Part shown: in pieces, positions 1-10,814 of the stretch
Position numbering within the stretch: position 1 is the stretch's first letter
Layout: every line of letters starts with the position of its first letter
Origin: Adineta steineri
Lineage: Eukaryota; Rotifera; Eurotatoria; Adinetida; Adinetidae
NCBI GenBank assembly: GCA_905250115.1
Contig: CAJNOI010000097.1
Span: 62,001 to 126,000 of the forward strand
Direction: 5' to 3'
DNA length: 64,000 nucleotides
Made by a program: the position numbers and the translations under genes
Notes under the pieces: model-generated
What the model saw: the letters and a program-made list of their open reading frames with translations, nothing else
Database searches by the model: none
What the model was told of the DNA's origin: nothing

Positions 1-88
1 TACTAAAAGTTACAATAAAAAACATATCTTCTCATTACTATGTCCATAGATGCAAGAAGTTTTTGAAAGTACAGTTGAAAGATTATTG

Positions 89-2692
89 TTATTGATTGGA
101 TCGACTTTGATTGGCTGCTTGAGCGATATTAATGAGAACCGCTTGTATACTAGGATGATCTGACGCATAGACTGCTTGGTAGATAGTTAGAGATTTAATT
201 AAATATTGAAGTGCATCGATAAATAAGTTCATTTTCAAGTAAATCGATCCGATCGTATGTAGATCGTCTGCTTCGAGTAATCGATTTCCTTGCTCAAGCG
301 AGAATTGTTGTTGAATTTTGAGAGCTTGAAGCGCATGATCAAGAGCTTCTATTAGATTGCCGATTTTTTTGTTTAATTCTGCCAACTTTCTGTGTAATTT
401 TAACGTTAAAGAATAATTTGATTGTTTTGACTTTTGACTAATTTCAAACACTTGATCATACAGGCGAATAGCTTCAACAGGTTCTGATGATTCGAGAAGA
501 GAAGCGGTCATAGTAATAATATGCACAAGAGATGGATGATGGTAGTCCAGTGTTTTGCTGAGTTTCTGCTGATATTCATTAAGTAGTGCACTGATGTTTG
601 ATGTTTGATTCATCTTCGTTTGGACACGCATAATGGCACCAAGAGGTGTAATTAGCTGTGGATGATCTAACGGCAAGATTTCTTCACTTTGACGTAACTG
701 TTGATAAAACAATTCCATTGCCAAAATAAAATTACCTGTAGTTTCATAAACAGTTCCAAGATGTCCTAAAAGCTCAACTGCAAAGAGATGTTTTTCAGGT
801 AAAACTCGTTTATAAGTTGTTTGAGCATATATTAGATATTTCAGGGCTTCAGATGCGTTACCAGCATGTAGATAAGTTAAACCAATATTTACATTCACTT
901 TTACCTTATCCACATGATCATGGTCTTTCGTATATAACTGGTCATAAATGTCCATTGCTTGTTGATAACTGTTGAGACTAGTTTGATAGTCAGATGTTGT
1001 CATTTGAATGATGCCAATCTGACTGTAAAGTGAGGCCATTACTGGCAAGTTTTTAGGAACTCTCAAACGATGAAATTCAAGCGCCAGCTCATAATCATGG
1101 ACAGCTAAAGCAGATTCGCCATTCTTTTCATATAAGATACCTCTTTGTTGCAAAATATCTGGAATATCTTCATAATGAAACCAATAATTCGAAAGTAATC
1201 GATTAAAATACTGAATTGCTTCATCTTTCTTGTCAAAACCGTGCTCCATTATGATACCATATGTGACAACGTCTGAATGATTCTGAATGAAAATTTCTCG
1301 GATAGTAGTAAGGTACGGATGTTCGTTGATAGATGTTTTTGATACAGCTGTCATTTCGATGTTCCAAATGTTTGTAAACGGATCATATTCGACAGAAGTA
1401 ACATTAAAAAGAGCACCACAGTCAAAGACGATTTCTTCTTCAGTAAGAAATTGTGTGCGGTTGTTGGTTTGCGCATATGCGGTGATATTTTGCAATGAAG
1501 TATCCAGTAAAATTTCAATGAGTACTTTTCCCATATTGGCATTTAATACACCACGATCAGCAAATGCTCGTGCTTCATTCAGTTTAATTGAAGTCGAGAA
1601 GAAACTATTAATGGCAATCACAGTGCCTAAGTTCTCTTCTAATCTTTCTAGTTCCATTCGTGGTAGTACCTGTCCACTAAATAATTTAATGACTGAACTT
1701 GAACCAGTTCTAGAATTTGAAGCGATAGTTCCGGGTATTTTTTGTTGATTTACATGTTCTTGTTTGATTGCAGTACTCAAGTCGCCAATGAAAAAACGAA
1801 AGGCAAAAAGAAGTTCGATATTCTCACTACGTAATGCTTTATTAACCAGCTTATGAACAAAAGAATCATCAGTATACCATTCGATGGCTGTTGTAGTAGT
1901 ATAGTTGTAGCGAAAAAGAATAATCTGAAGTAATTCTACAGTGTCATCAGCATAGTATTCTTTACTTTTTTCTAGCATTTCTTCTTTCGCTTGATCATCT
2001 CTAGGTAAAACTTTGAGATTTTCAAGGTAAAGATCGTACCAGATTTGTTTTGTCGTCACTGCAGGAATTATTCGTGCCCATGTTTGTTCTTGATCAAGAA
2101 GATTTGTGGAAGTTTTGACACTCTCATGTAATGAATTGTACATGAGTATACGAATCGATGCAACAAGAAGCTTCGGATCATTGAGAATACCAAACAGTCG
2201 ATCATGTTTCAAAGTTTGATAAGTATCTGGATTGTTGCAAAAGATATATAAAGCTGTGACTTCCTCATTCAAATCATAGTAAGTCAAATATTGAAATAAA
2301 AGTGATGCCTTTTGACCAGAAACGACAATTATAAGGATTTTATCAGTATATTTAACACGATTAATAAATAAGATAGCATCACTAATATCTGATTCGAGCT
2401 CGATCGAGGGTAAATGCTGACGCAATAGCCGCTGTGTTTCATAATTATCATCAGTAAATTCTCTGTCATTATCATCAATCCAGAGTAATGAAAAACGATT
2501 GTCATTGATAGTAGATGAACTCGAGATTGACCGTCGAGCACTTTGTACACTGAATATAAATAGAAAAAGGATGATTTTATATTATAATAAATGTTGAAAA
2601 ATTTTGTGCTCTTATCACAGTAGTAAAACATACCTATGTGTTGTAAAAAACCATATCAGCACGAGTATGACAAATTTATTGACGATAGACAT
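89..2692 (-). CDS. Secreted ADP-ribosyltransferase-fold protein with C-terminal TPR repeats
   Basis: Two exons, 2634-2692 and 89-2549, joined by an 84-nt intron with donor GTATGT and acceptor TTCAG; 839 aa ending in TAA. Exon 1 encodes a hydrophobic N-terminus (MSIVNKFVILVLIWFF) that looks like a signal peptide, so the protein probably enters the secretory pathway. Around residues 300-400 the R-S-E-type ART signatures are visible: a strand with LFSGQ (309-313), SFFSTS (335-340) and EEEIVFD (about 390-396), which carries the ExE motif. The Arg normally found in the first motif (YRGQ-like) is Ser here, so catalytic activity is uncertain. From about residue 455 to the end there are kinesin-light-chain-like TPR repeats. 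This domain pair is common in bdelloids. The substrate is unknown. Exon structure is firm; enzymatic function is inference. Confidence 0.82.
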
Positions 2693-2843
2693 TTTTTTTT
2701 CTTTCTACAACAGAGATATTATTCATCTAACACGTGGTAAAATCTGAAATAAGAAAAAAAATGTTATTTTATGCTTTATTTTTCTTAATTTAAACGAAGA
2801 TCTAAGAATTTGCTATAAGAACAAAAACAAAATCGGTATCTTC

Positions 2844-5173
2844 TTATAAATCATCTGTATGTTGATGTGACGGGTCTTTTGCATCGTCATTTTCGTTTGA
2901 TAATTTGTCTAAGATTGATGTAGCGACACTTTGAAGTTGTTGTTTTTGTGTTGTAAGTTGATCAATTTTAGCATTTGGATTTAATTCAAGCCATGCAATT
3001 TGTTTTGCAATAATATTTTCAATCGTCGTCTGATCTTCTAATGATAAATTTTCAGATGCTATTTTTCGTTTTAATGAATAGATATATCTATTAAAAAAGT
3101 AGTACAAAAGTGACTTTGATTTTTTGAAAACGATACTTACGACTCAAGGTCATTTCTTGCGTTTACTTGATCTTTAAATTGTTTGTCCTGTTCTGCAAAC
3201 TTCTCTGCATCTTTTACCATCCGAGCAATCTCTTGAGGTGATAGATGATTTGTAACCGTATTAATAACAATATTTTTCTTGATATCCGTGCCCTTGACTT
3301 CAGCCGTAACCTAAAGATATATTATTGTATTATTTTTTTTCAATTTATTTCATAGTCTTACCTCAAGAATACCATTGACATCAATGGCAAATGTCACTTC
3401 AATGACGGGTACACCTTTTAGTGCAGGTGGAATATCAGTTAACTCAAATTTGCCCAAAAAATGATTATCTTTTATTGTCGATCGTTCGCCTTCGAATACT
3501 CGAATCGCCACTGTAGTTTGATTATCGATCGTTGTTGTATATGTATCCGTCTTCTTTACAGGAATAACAGTATTTCGTGGAATCATTTCGGACATAACAT
3601 CCCCCTTTATCTCAATACCCATTGTCAATGGACATACATCCAATAATTCTGTATCACGATAGATTTCTTCATTCGATAAAATCGCTCCTAGTATCGCTGC
3701 ACCAGATGCTATAATAGAAAAGATGATATTTTTTCTCTTTGTACATCTTCAGCTTACCAACAACTTCATCTGGATTAATATTATGTGATGGTTCTGTTCC
3801 ATTGAAATATTCTTTAATAATTTGTCGAATAGCAGGTATTCTCGTCGATCCACCGACGAGAATTATTTTATCGATATCAGTATTTGTTAAATCTGCATCT
3901 TTTAGAACTTGTTCAATAGGTTTTAATGTCAAACGAAATAGATCCATATTGAGCTCTTCAAATTTATCACGTGTTAATGTTGCTTTGAAATCTTCGTTGT
4001 CAAAAAATGATTCAATTTCAAGTTTTGTTTCCATTTCTGTGGATAATATTCGCTTGGCTTTTTCCACCTCACGACGAAGTTTTTGTAAAGCACGAGTATC
4101 TCCTCGTACATCTTTTCCATTTTGCTTTTTAAATAATTTAATGAAATGATTCATAACACGAAGATCGAAATCTACGCCACCTATAGTTAAAAAAAATTTA
4201 TTTTTCTTAAAAAGCAAAAGAATAAAAAGATTATCACCTAAATGTGTATCACCATTGGTAGCAAGTACTCGATATGAACGATATCCACGTTTTACAATTG
4301 AAACATCAAATGTTCCACCACCCAAATCATAGACAAGAATATTTTCCAATTCTCTTTTTCCTTCCAATTTATCTGAACCATAAGCAATCGCTGCGGCTGT
4401 TGGTTCGTTAATAACTCGTATGACATTCAAACCAGCAATTGTGCCAGCATCTTTTGTTGCTTGTCGTTGAGCATCATTGAAATAAGCAGGTACAGTGACC
4501 ACAGCATTTTTCACTTCCTGTCCAAGGTATGTTTCCTACGAGAATTTAAAAAATGTTATTATTTTTATCTAACATAATGATAATGAGAACTTACGGCGAT
4601 CTCACGCATTTTGCCCAATATCATTGCCGAAATTTCTTCCGGTGTAAAGAATTTATTAACAGAAGATGTTCGTACTCGAATAACCGGTTTATCATCCTTT
4701 CGAAAAACGGAAAATGGAAAATGGAAAATGTTTTATATCTTCTTGTATCGATGGATCATCAAATTCACGACCCATTAATCGTTTTATATGAAATATTGTA
4801 TCTAGAATTGTAGAATGAAAAGTGAATATAATCCTGAATGAATAAATAAATTCAACCTACTTTGAGGATTCGATGAAAGTAGATTTTTAGCAGCATCACC
4901 AATGAGTCGTTCACCAGTCAATGTAAAGGCAACATAAGATGGTGTTATTCGATTACCGTTATCATTTTCAATAACTTGAACACGAGAAGAATTGAAAACA
5001 GCTACGCAGGAATATGTTGTTCCAAGATCAATACCGATAACTGGTCCCAAGTCGTTGTTAACTTTTATTGTTTCTATCTTGGGAATTATGATTTGTTCTT
5101 CTGGACTGTTTCAAAACCAAAAACTCTCCACACCCAAAATGAGAGTCAAATATATAATAAAATGCATATTCAT
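2844..5173 (-). pseudogene. HSPA5-like: BiP/GRP78-type HSP70 chaperone gene with a frameshift
   Basis: Exons read as 4861 to about 5173, 4595-4801, 4238-4535, 3758-4180, 3362-3708, 3141-3310 and 2844-3087, with introns of 49-59 nt. HSP70 signatures are clear: [11 protein letters not shown] (ATPase start), [32 protein letters not shown] and a full substrate-binding domain. The N-terminus MNMHFIIYLTLILG looks like an ER signal peptide, so this is the ER (BiP) type. The C-terminus ends in HTDDL, not the usual KDEL/HDEL. Exon 4595-4801 is one base out of frame: a 7-bp unit is present three times at 4710-4730, and two copies would restore frame. A TGA at 5111-5113 is in frame with the signal peptide, but could lie inside a 54- or 60-nt intron. 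Either a decayed copy, an allele or an assembly error; the rest is well conserved. Confidence 0.8.
4710..4730. repeat. Three tandem copies of gaaaatg inside an HSP70 exon
   Basis: Units at 4710-4716, 4717-4723 and 4724-4730. On the coding strand this is CATTTTC x3. With two units the reading runs [14 protein letters not shown], which matches the HSP70 family; with three, the frame is lost and a stop follows shortly. Confidence 0.92.
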
Positions 5174-5350
5174 TGTTTTGTTCTTTGTTTAGTAAACGGC
5201 AAAGTGAACAACAATATATCAATGATAATGAAATGTTATATACAGCAGTTTATCTTAATCATCGACAAATATCTACAATCCTTTATATATTCTCTTTATA
5301 TACACTATATATATATATATATATATGATATGATGCAAATGTGAAGAAAA

Positions 5351-5358
5351 TGACGTCA
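5351..5358. promoter_or_regulatory. CRE/ATF-like palindrome TGACGTCA upstream of the HSP70 gene
   Basis: A perfect 8-bp CRE palindrome lies about 180 bp upstream of the HSP70 start codon (5173). BiP promoters in animals often carry ATF/CRE or related unfolded-protein-response sites. A single 8-mer can occur by chance and no CCAAT-N9-CCACG element was seen, so the role is inference. Confidence 0.35.
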
Positions 5359-6068
5359 GAAGGTAGTATGACTAATAATAAAAATAAAAGACTTACTCAA
5401 CCTGAGATACTTTGTTAGCAGGTGAAAGATTCTCCTTTGTAAACTGTCATAGATGCATTTCTTTCCAATATTTTGTATTGGTTGACTATGAAATCGAATG
5501 AAAGTAAAAAAATCTATCAGACATGCCAAAGATATGAATAATTATATATGATAAAATTGAATTTGAACAACCGTATATTTATAAAATTATGTTATTCCAT
5601 TTTAAAATGAGTTTTTATTTGATGAGAAGTTGTTTTTATTTATCATTTGTTTTTTGACTTGAGAATAATAAGACATATAAGTCAGTATTTAAAAGTAACT
5701 AATTAATGAAAGAATAAAAAAAGTGGCAAACTACTGAGAAAAGTAATGCTAATGTGACATTATATTATCCATCTACAGGATTCTCGATGATTTAGATGGT
5801 ATATGAATTATTTTTCTTCGATTATATTTAACTAGAGATAATAACAGTTTTGTTTACTATATGATTACTTTTCTTCTTGGGAAAAAAACGAAGTTTTTTC
5901 AAGATTTTCTTTTCTATCTGATAAGATTACAGACAGTGACGCAATAAAAGACGCCCTTTCAGAAGAATAACCTAAAAGACAGATTAGAAGGCACTCTATA
6001 ATAGTTGGTTTTTTCCTTTTTCAGCGCTTGTGTATGTATTATTTCTGTATCTATTTATTTTTTAACTA

Positions 6069-6226
6069 GGGTCTGGGCCTGGGTATGAATGTGAGTGTGG
6101 GTGTGAATCTAGGGTTGGGTATGAATCTGGATCTGGGTCTGAATCTAGATCTGGATTCGGGTCTGGATCTAGATCTGGGTCTGAATCTGAATCTAGATCT
6201 GGGTATGATTCTGAGTCTGAGCATAA
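6069..6226. repeat. Degenerate 6-bp minisatellite (TCTGGG/TCTGAA/TCTAGA variants)
   Basis: About 26 tandem hexamers of the form TCTGGG, TCTGAA, TCTAGA and GGTATGAA, with a TGTGGG-like stretch (gtgagtgtgggtgtg) near 6091-6105. The period of six keeps open reading frames on both strands, which are artefacts of the repeat. The G-rich strand resembles a degenerate telomere-type repeat; this is an inference. Confidence 0.85.
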
Positions 6227-6505
6227 GTTCATATTGTCTTCAGCTATATCCACACCAACTCACCCTCAAAAGGCAAAAGGGCTAAATAACAAGTTGTATT
6301 AATGAGACATGGATTTATCAAAGTTAGTCATTACTCGCACATAACTGTTTAGGAAGTATCAATCTGGCGAGAAAATAACAATTCTCTTATATTACTTACT
6401 TTCGATGGGTTGTAAAAAATACAAAATGGCAAAAAAAACTTTTGTATGTATATAGTAACATCAGCAAAATAAAACAGTGATTGGGTAGCTAACAACTTGA
6501 GGGTG

Positions 6506-6544
6506 GGTGTGGGTGTGAATGAAAAAGATACATGCACCCACACC
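6506..6544. repeat. Telomere-like hairpin, copy 1 (GGTGTGGGTG / CACCCACACC)
   Basis: Perfect 10-bp inverted arms at 6506-6515 and 6535-6544 enclose a 19-nt spacer. The left arm is extended by further GGGT/GTG repeats. Related hairpins occur at 40862-40904 and 42581-42620. Confidence 0.85.
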
Positions 6545-7796
6545 TTCAATCCATTCATCTTTTCGAGTTTGACAAAACTAATATAAACAAAGAATAATTT
6601 CATTAATTTAAGACCTGTATAGTTTTCAATTACACAGCAAGTACTGTTGTTAAGAGTAATTATGTCATAGTTAACAAATGCTATAGAAGTATATAAGAAA
6701 ACATATCAATATAATTACACAAAGATTCTATCGTTCTATTTATACAGTTCAGAAAACAAGAAAAAACAAGCTCAATCCATCATATTTCTATTTCTAATAG
6801 ATAGATATTTCTTGATTGAAAATTGAATTGTAATTCGAATAAAATATTTACATTTATAATTATTTGAAAATGAATTATGTTACTGATTTAATGATCTTGA
6901 TTAGTTTTGAATGTTTTGTATAAGTATAACTCATAATCCTTAGAAGTATGCATTTATTATATGTATCAAATAATTTCAAAAAAGCAACTTAAGCTGAAAT
7001 TGTAATTTTGAAAATGCAATCATTTCAATAAGGGTACGAAAAATATATGCACTTTTTAACTTTGAAAGTAAAAAATAAAAACTTCTTAGAGATTATTTGT
7101 GGACATTTATTTATTGATAGTAAATATTTATTTTATAAATTTCTATAGATATTCAACAAAAGATTCTCTTCAGTCGAAAAAGATTTCATACAATTTTGTC
7201 GTTATATACTTCCTGAGAGCTTTAGTCGTATTTTCCCGTCACAACACTTTCAATTTCATAAACAATCAGCCGTATACAAGATTTTGACAGTGCATATTTA
7301 TATAACCATGGTATAACTATAAAGGCCACATTATGGAAAAAATAATATTTGTATTTAATGGATCTTAGTAACTAGAATTACCTTCATTTTTCAAGGTCGC
7401 ATATGGACATTAACCATTCGAATACAAACTACTTATGAGGAAATGTTCTTCACTAATAAGATCATTTCTTTCATGATTTGATAACTACTTGAAAAGTTCA
7501 TCATTTCAATTCTATATAAAAAGAAAAATTCGTTCTCTTATTCATAAGCATCTACTTGAATTTATATAAGTAGATTAAATCATGCATTAAAATTTAACTT
7601 TAACTTAATGTAGCATTACAATTATAATCTATGTATTTATTTATGTATATATATAAGATATTTTAATTGAAAAGAAATTATTTATATTAAAATTTTCACT
7701 ATTATTAGAAACATCTTGAGCTAACACACAAAGACATAAAAGAAAAAATGAGCATGTATACAATGTCGAAAAAGTTGTCCTATACAATACACTCGT

Positions 7797-8818
7797 CTAG
7801 ATATGGAAGAACAAAAATGCAATAAATGAAAAAAATATTATAAAACATGAGGTCATCATTCGATGACCATCATTATTATAAAAATATGGTGAATTTGGAT
7901 TTGAAAATGCATTAGTATTAGCATTATTATTGGTGTTAGTATTATAATCTCGATTTTGATTATATGCACTACCAGCATTGGCATTATATTGATTATTTGG
8001 GTTTAAATTATTATGCTGAGGATTTGTATTTGCACCCATTTGTCCACCATAAGTATTACTGTTAAGACCATATTGATTATTATTTGTATTGGCCGGTGCA
8101 TTATATATATCTTTATTCATTAAACCTTGATTTGTATTTGCTGGATAACCTGATTGAGAATTTGATGATGAATATAAGGAAGAACCAGCTGATTATTTAA
8201 ATATACATATATAATATTAAATAAAAAATTTATTTCATATATTTACCTGATGGTATAAGATTACCACTACTATCTCGCATTCCCATGTTAACATTTGTAT
8301 CACGTAAAAGTTGATTTGTTCCACTACTCTGATAAAAACCATTTGCACCATATGATGGATTTGATATTGGTTGACCATTTGTTCCATATATCTGTTGCTG
8401 CTGCTGCTGTTGTTGTTGTTGTTGCTGTTGTTGATTATTTAAACCAACATTATTCATAGTATTACCAGTATTCGATGGTACAACCGGATTCCCATATAAA
8501 TCCTTCTGATTTTGATTATTCAAGTTGTTACCATATAAATTCGTATTTGATCCATAATTATATCCTGCAGGTATATTACCTGCTTGATTTTGATTTCCAT
8601 ATAATGATGCAGATGATTGTTGACGTCGTCGACGAATAGCATTTCCATTGATACCTAGAAATGAAAATAGATATTCTTTGATTATCTCAAACAAAAACAT
8701 CTGTTATGTTTTTCTCCAGACAAAAAGAAATTGAATTAGTTAGATAAGATAGACACTTACTAGTGATAAGTAATGTTTGTAGAAAAATTGAGACGATGAT
8801 TACATGAATCCAAGACAT
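7797..8818 (-). CDS. Secreted Asn/Gln/Tyr-rich low-complexity protein
   Basis: Three exons, 8761-8818, 8247-8654 and 7797-8188, give 285 aa with frame kept at both junctions. The N-terminus MSWIHVIIVSIFLQTLLIT is a clear signal peptide, followed by a basic cluster NAIRRRRQQ that could be a proprotein-convertase site. The mature part is dominated by Asn, Gln, Tyr and Gly (LYGNQNQ, YGSNTNLYG), with an uninterrupted poly-Gln tract encoded at about 8391-8435. The last 20 residues (MMTSCFIIFFSFIAFLFFHI) are hydrophobic, as in a tail anchor or GPI-attachment signal. No known family is recognised. The neighbouring gene at 9836-10814 has the same plan (signal peptide, RRxRRQ-like cluster, Tyr-rich repeats), so the two are probably tandem paralogues. 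An extracellular structural or adhesive role is inference. Confidence 0.75.
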
Positions 8819-9835
8819 TGTATATATATATATTTATTATCGTCAATGACGGTGATGATAAGTATTATTTATTGAGAAAATCTATAGGTTGTGACTGATT
8901 CTAGGTCTAAATGAACGCCAATGATGAGGTGACACTGCTTACATACACAATGAGAGAGGTCAGCTAGACGGTAGCCTAGACTTTTTTTTTCTTCTTCTTG
9001 CTCCCTTTCAGGTGACACTACTCGATGTTGAACGAAAATTTTTCTCTCTTATACTCAGACGTGAAACATAGGTAAAGCAACCTTTCTTTTTTCTTTCTCT
9101 TTCTTTTCTTGTTCTGTACATAGTTAGTACATATACCCTATGCCTTCTATCAACTATCGACAATCTCTCTCTCTCGCTCTCTATTTCTTTCTTTTGTATA
9201 TGTCTAAATGGGCATAAGCAAAGAACGAGCAATCACAGTAATAAACATAATCATGTCGGCTCTGTTTGTCTCTACAGTTGCCTTCGTCCCATTCGATTTA
9301 CTCTCTTTTTCTACATTCAATGGAATTTTTTTGTACTTTGTCTCGCAATCGACGCAAGAGAACAGAATTCGATTGTATTGAATCACTAAATTTACTCCGG
9401 CGATAACTGTTCTAGAGAGATGAGAGAGAGAAATCGTTCTCCTTCTATTGATAATGAAAATATATATATAGTCTCGAATTAGTAATCATAAAAAAAACAT
9501 TGTTTATCAGAACTCTCTTTTACGATATTTGATAGACAATAAAATATAAAATTTTATCAACAATTTTCCATCTGTCTACCTATAGTTTTTGTTAGTACAT
9601 AAAACAAGTTTGTTGGTATTCAAATAGCTTGAATTTAATTAAAAAAAAAGAACACAAAAAAAAAGAAGCAACTTTTACAATTTGATAAGCAAATAGATAA
9701 CAATCTCTTTTTTTTCTGTTAATAGTATTAGTTGAATGAAATAAACTTTTGTAAATACAAATAGAATAAGTCCATGAATGTGAAGGTCAATGTATTGTAT
9801 GCAAGTGTTATATTGATATGCTATTGAATTTCATC
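8819..9835. other. Intergenic DNA between the two secreted repeat-protein genes
   Basis: Contains pyrimidine-rich tracts, an (AT)n run at about 8821-8832 and ctctct-type repeats near 9165-9185. No coding signal that I trust. It should hold the promoter of the 7797-8818 gene and the 3' end of the 9836-10814 gene. Confidence 0.5.
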
Positions 9836-10814
9836 TCACTTGCCCGTTGGGCCATTCTTTGCTGACTGGTCGACGGACGTAGGCGGATTAGCACCAGCAG
9901 AATTACCATCTGGTTTGCTGTTGGGAGCACCACCCGATCGTCCTTGTATGTTATCACCGCTTCGTGATGTTCGATACCAAGGATTACCTATATTCAACAG
10001 AGCACTAGTTTTTTGCTATATATATATAAAATATAATTACTCTGACCATAAGAACCGTATGTATTAGTTCCTAGGCCTGTATTTCCATATCCATATAAAC
10101 TACTTCCATACGCTCCATATTGTCCAGTATTATAGCCACCGACGCCAGTATTATAGCCACCGACACCAGTATTATAGCCACCAACACCAGTATTATAACC
10201 ACCGATACCAGTATTATAGCCACTTACACCAGTATTAGGATACTGGTAGTTGTTGTTTGATCCATATGGATATTGAGTATTAGAACCATACACTAAACAA
10301 ATAGGTCACATTGTTTTTTTTGACTGAAACAAATATAGAATAATTAAATCACTTACTATTATTATACTGATTGTATGGATATCCTTGTCCCGTCTGACCA
10401 TACAAGCCGCCACTACTATACGGATATGAACCACCATACTGCCCTATACCTGAACCATACTGGCCTATGGCGCTAGAACCGTATTGGCTTCCACTATAGG
10501 AGTTTGAACCATAACTATTGTAAGGATATGATCCAACACTACCATACCCTCCAGCCGTACCATACCCTCCAGCTGTACCATACGATCCAGCAGTACCATA
10601 CGTTCCTAATCCACCACCATAGGTATTTGAGTATGGATATCCACTTTGACCATAATAACTTGATGATAATTGACGTCGTTTACGACGAGCTCGAGCATCA
10701 ACAACTATTCAAAAATTTAATATTCTTTTTACTATAAATATTAAGAATAAAGCCTTATAACTTACAAGTCGAAGAGATAATCAAAAGAAGCACGATCAAT
10801 TTAATCATTGCCAT
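9836..10814 (-). CDS. Secreted Tyr/Gly-rich repeat protein
   Basis: Four exons, 10766-10814, 10357-10704, 10041-10292 and 9836-9987, give 266 aa. The N-terminus MAMIKLIVLLLIISST is a signal peptide. It is followed by DARARRKRRQLSSSYYG, a basic cluster like that of the gene at 7797-8818. The body consists of YG-rich repeats: SYGTAGGYG-type units in exon 2 and a heptad NTGVGGY repeated about five times in exon 3. The C-terminal exon is different in character (polar, Pro/Ser/Gly/Asn, ending NGPTGK) and lacks the hydrophobic tail of its neighbour. No family is recognised; the composition suggests an extracellular structural, glue-like or cuticle-like protein. The final exon joins through acceptor ATATAG directly before GTAATCC, which keeps frame. 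Confidence 0.75.
10122..10225 (-). repeat. In-frame minisatellite encoding GYNTGVG-type units
   Basis: About five 21-bp units (coding strand GGTGGCTATAATACTGGTGT-like) run in tandem inside exon 3 of the Tyr/Gly-rich protein gene. Unit length is a multiple of three, so copy-number change would not break the frame. Confidence 0.85.

Larger units (their letters stand above)
5174..7796. other. Intergenic DNA, AT-rich, with repeats
   Basis: I see no exon chain here. It holds an (AT)n tract near 5307-5328, a possible 5' UTR donor (TTGA/GTAAGT on the minus strand, near 5392-5400), a hexamer-based minisatellite at 6069-6226 and a telomere-like hairpin at 6506-6544. The rest is AT-rich sequence without recognisable structure. 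Confidence 0.6.

Noticed and set aside
1287..1748. 153-codon plus-strand frame opposite the ART/TPR gene
   Set aside because: Mirror of the long, well-supported minus-strand exon; no domain of its own.
6062..6285. Open frames on both strands with Asp/Pro/Ser or Leu/Asp/Gly repeats
   Set aside because: They follow from the 6-bp minisatellite, which keeps all frames open; no splice or start support.
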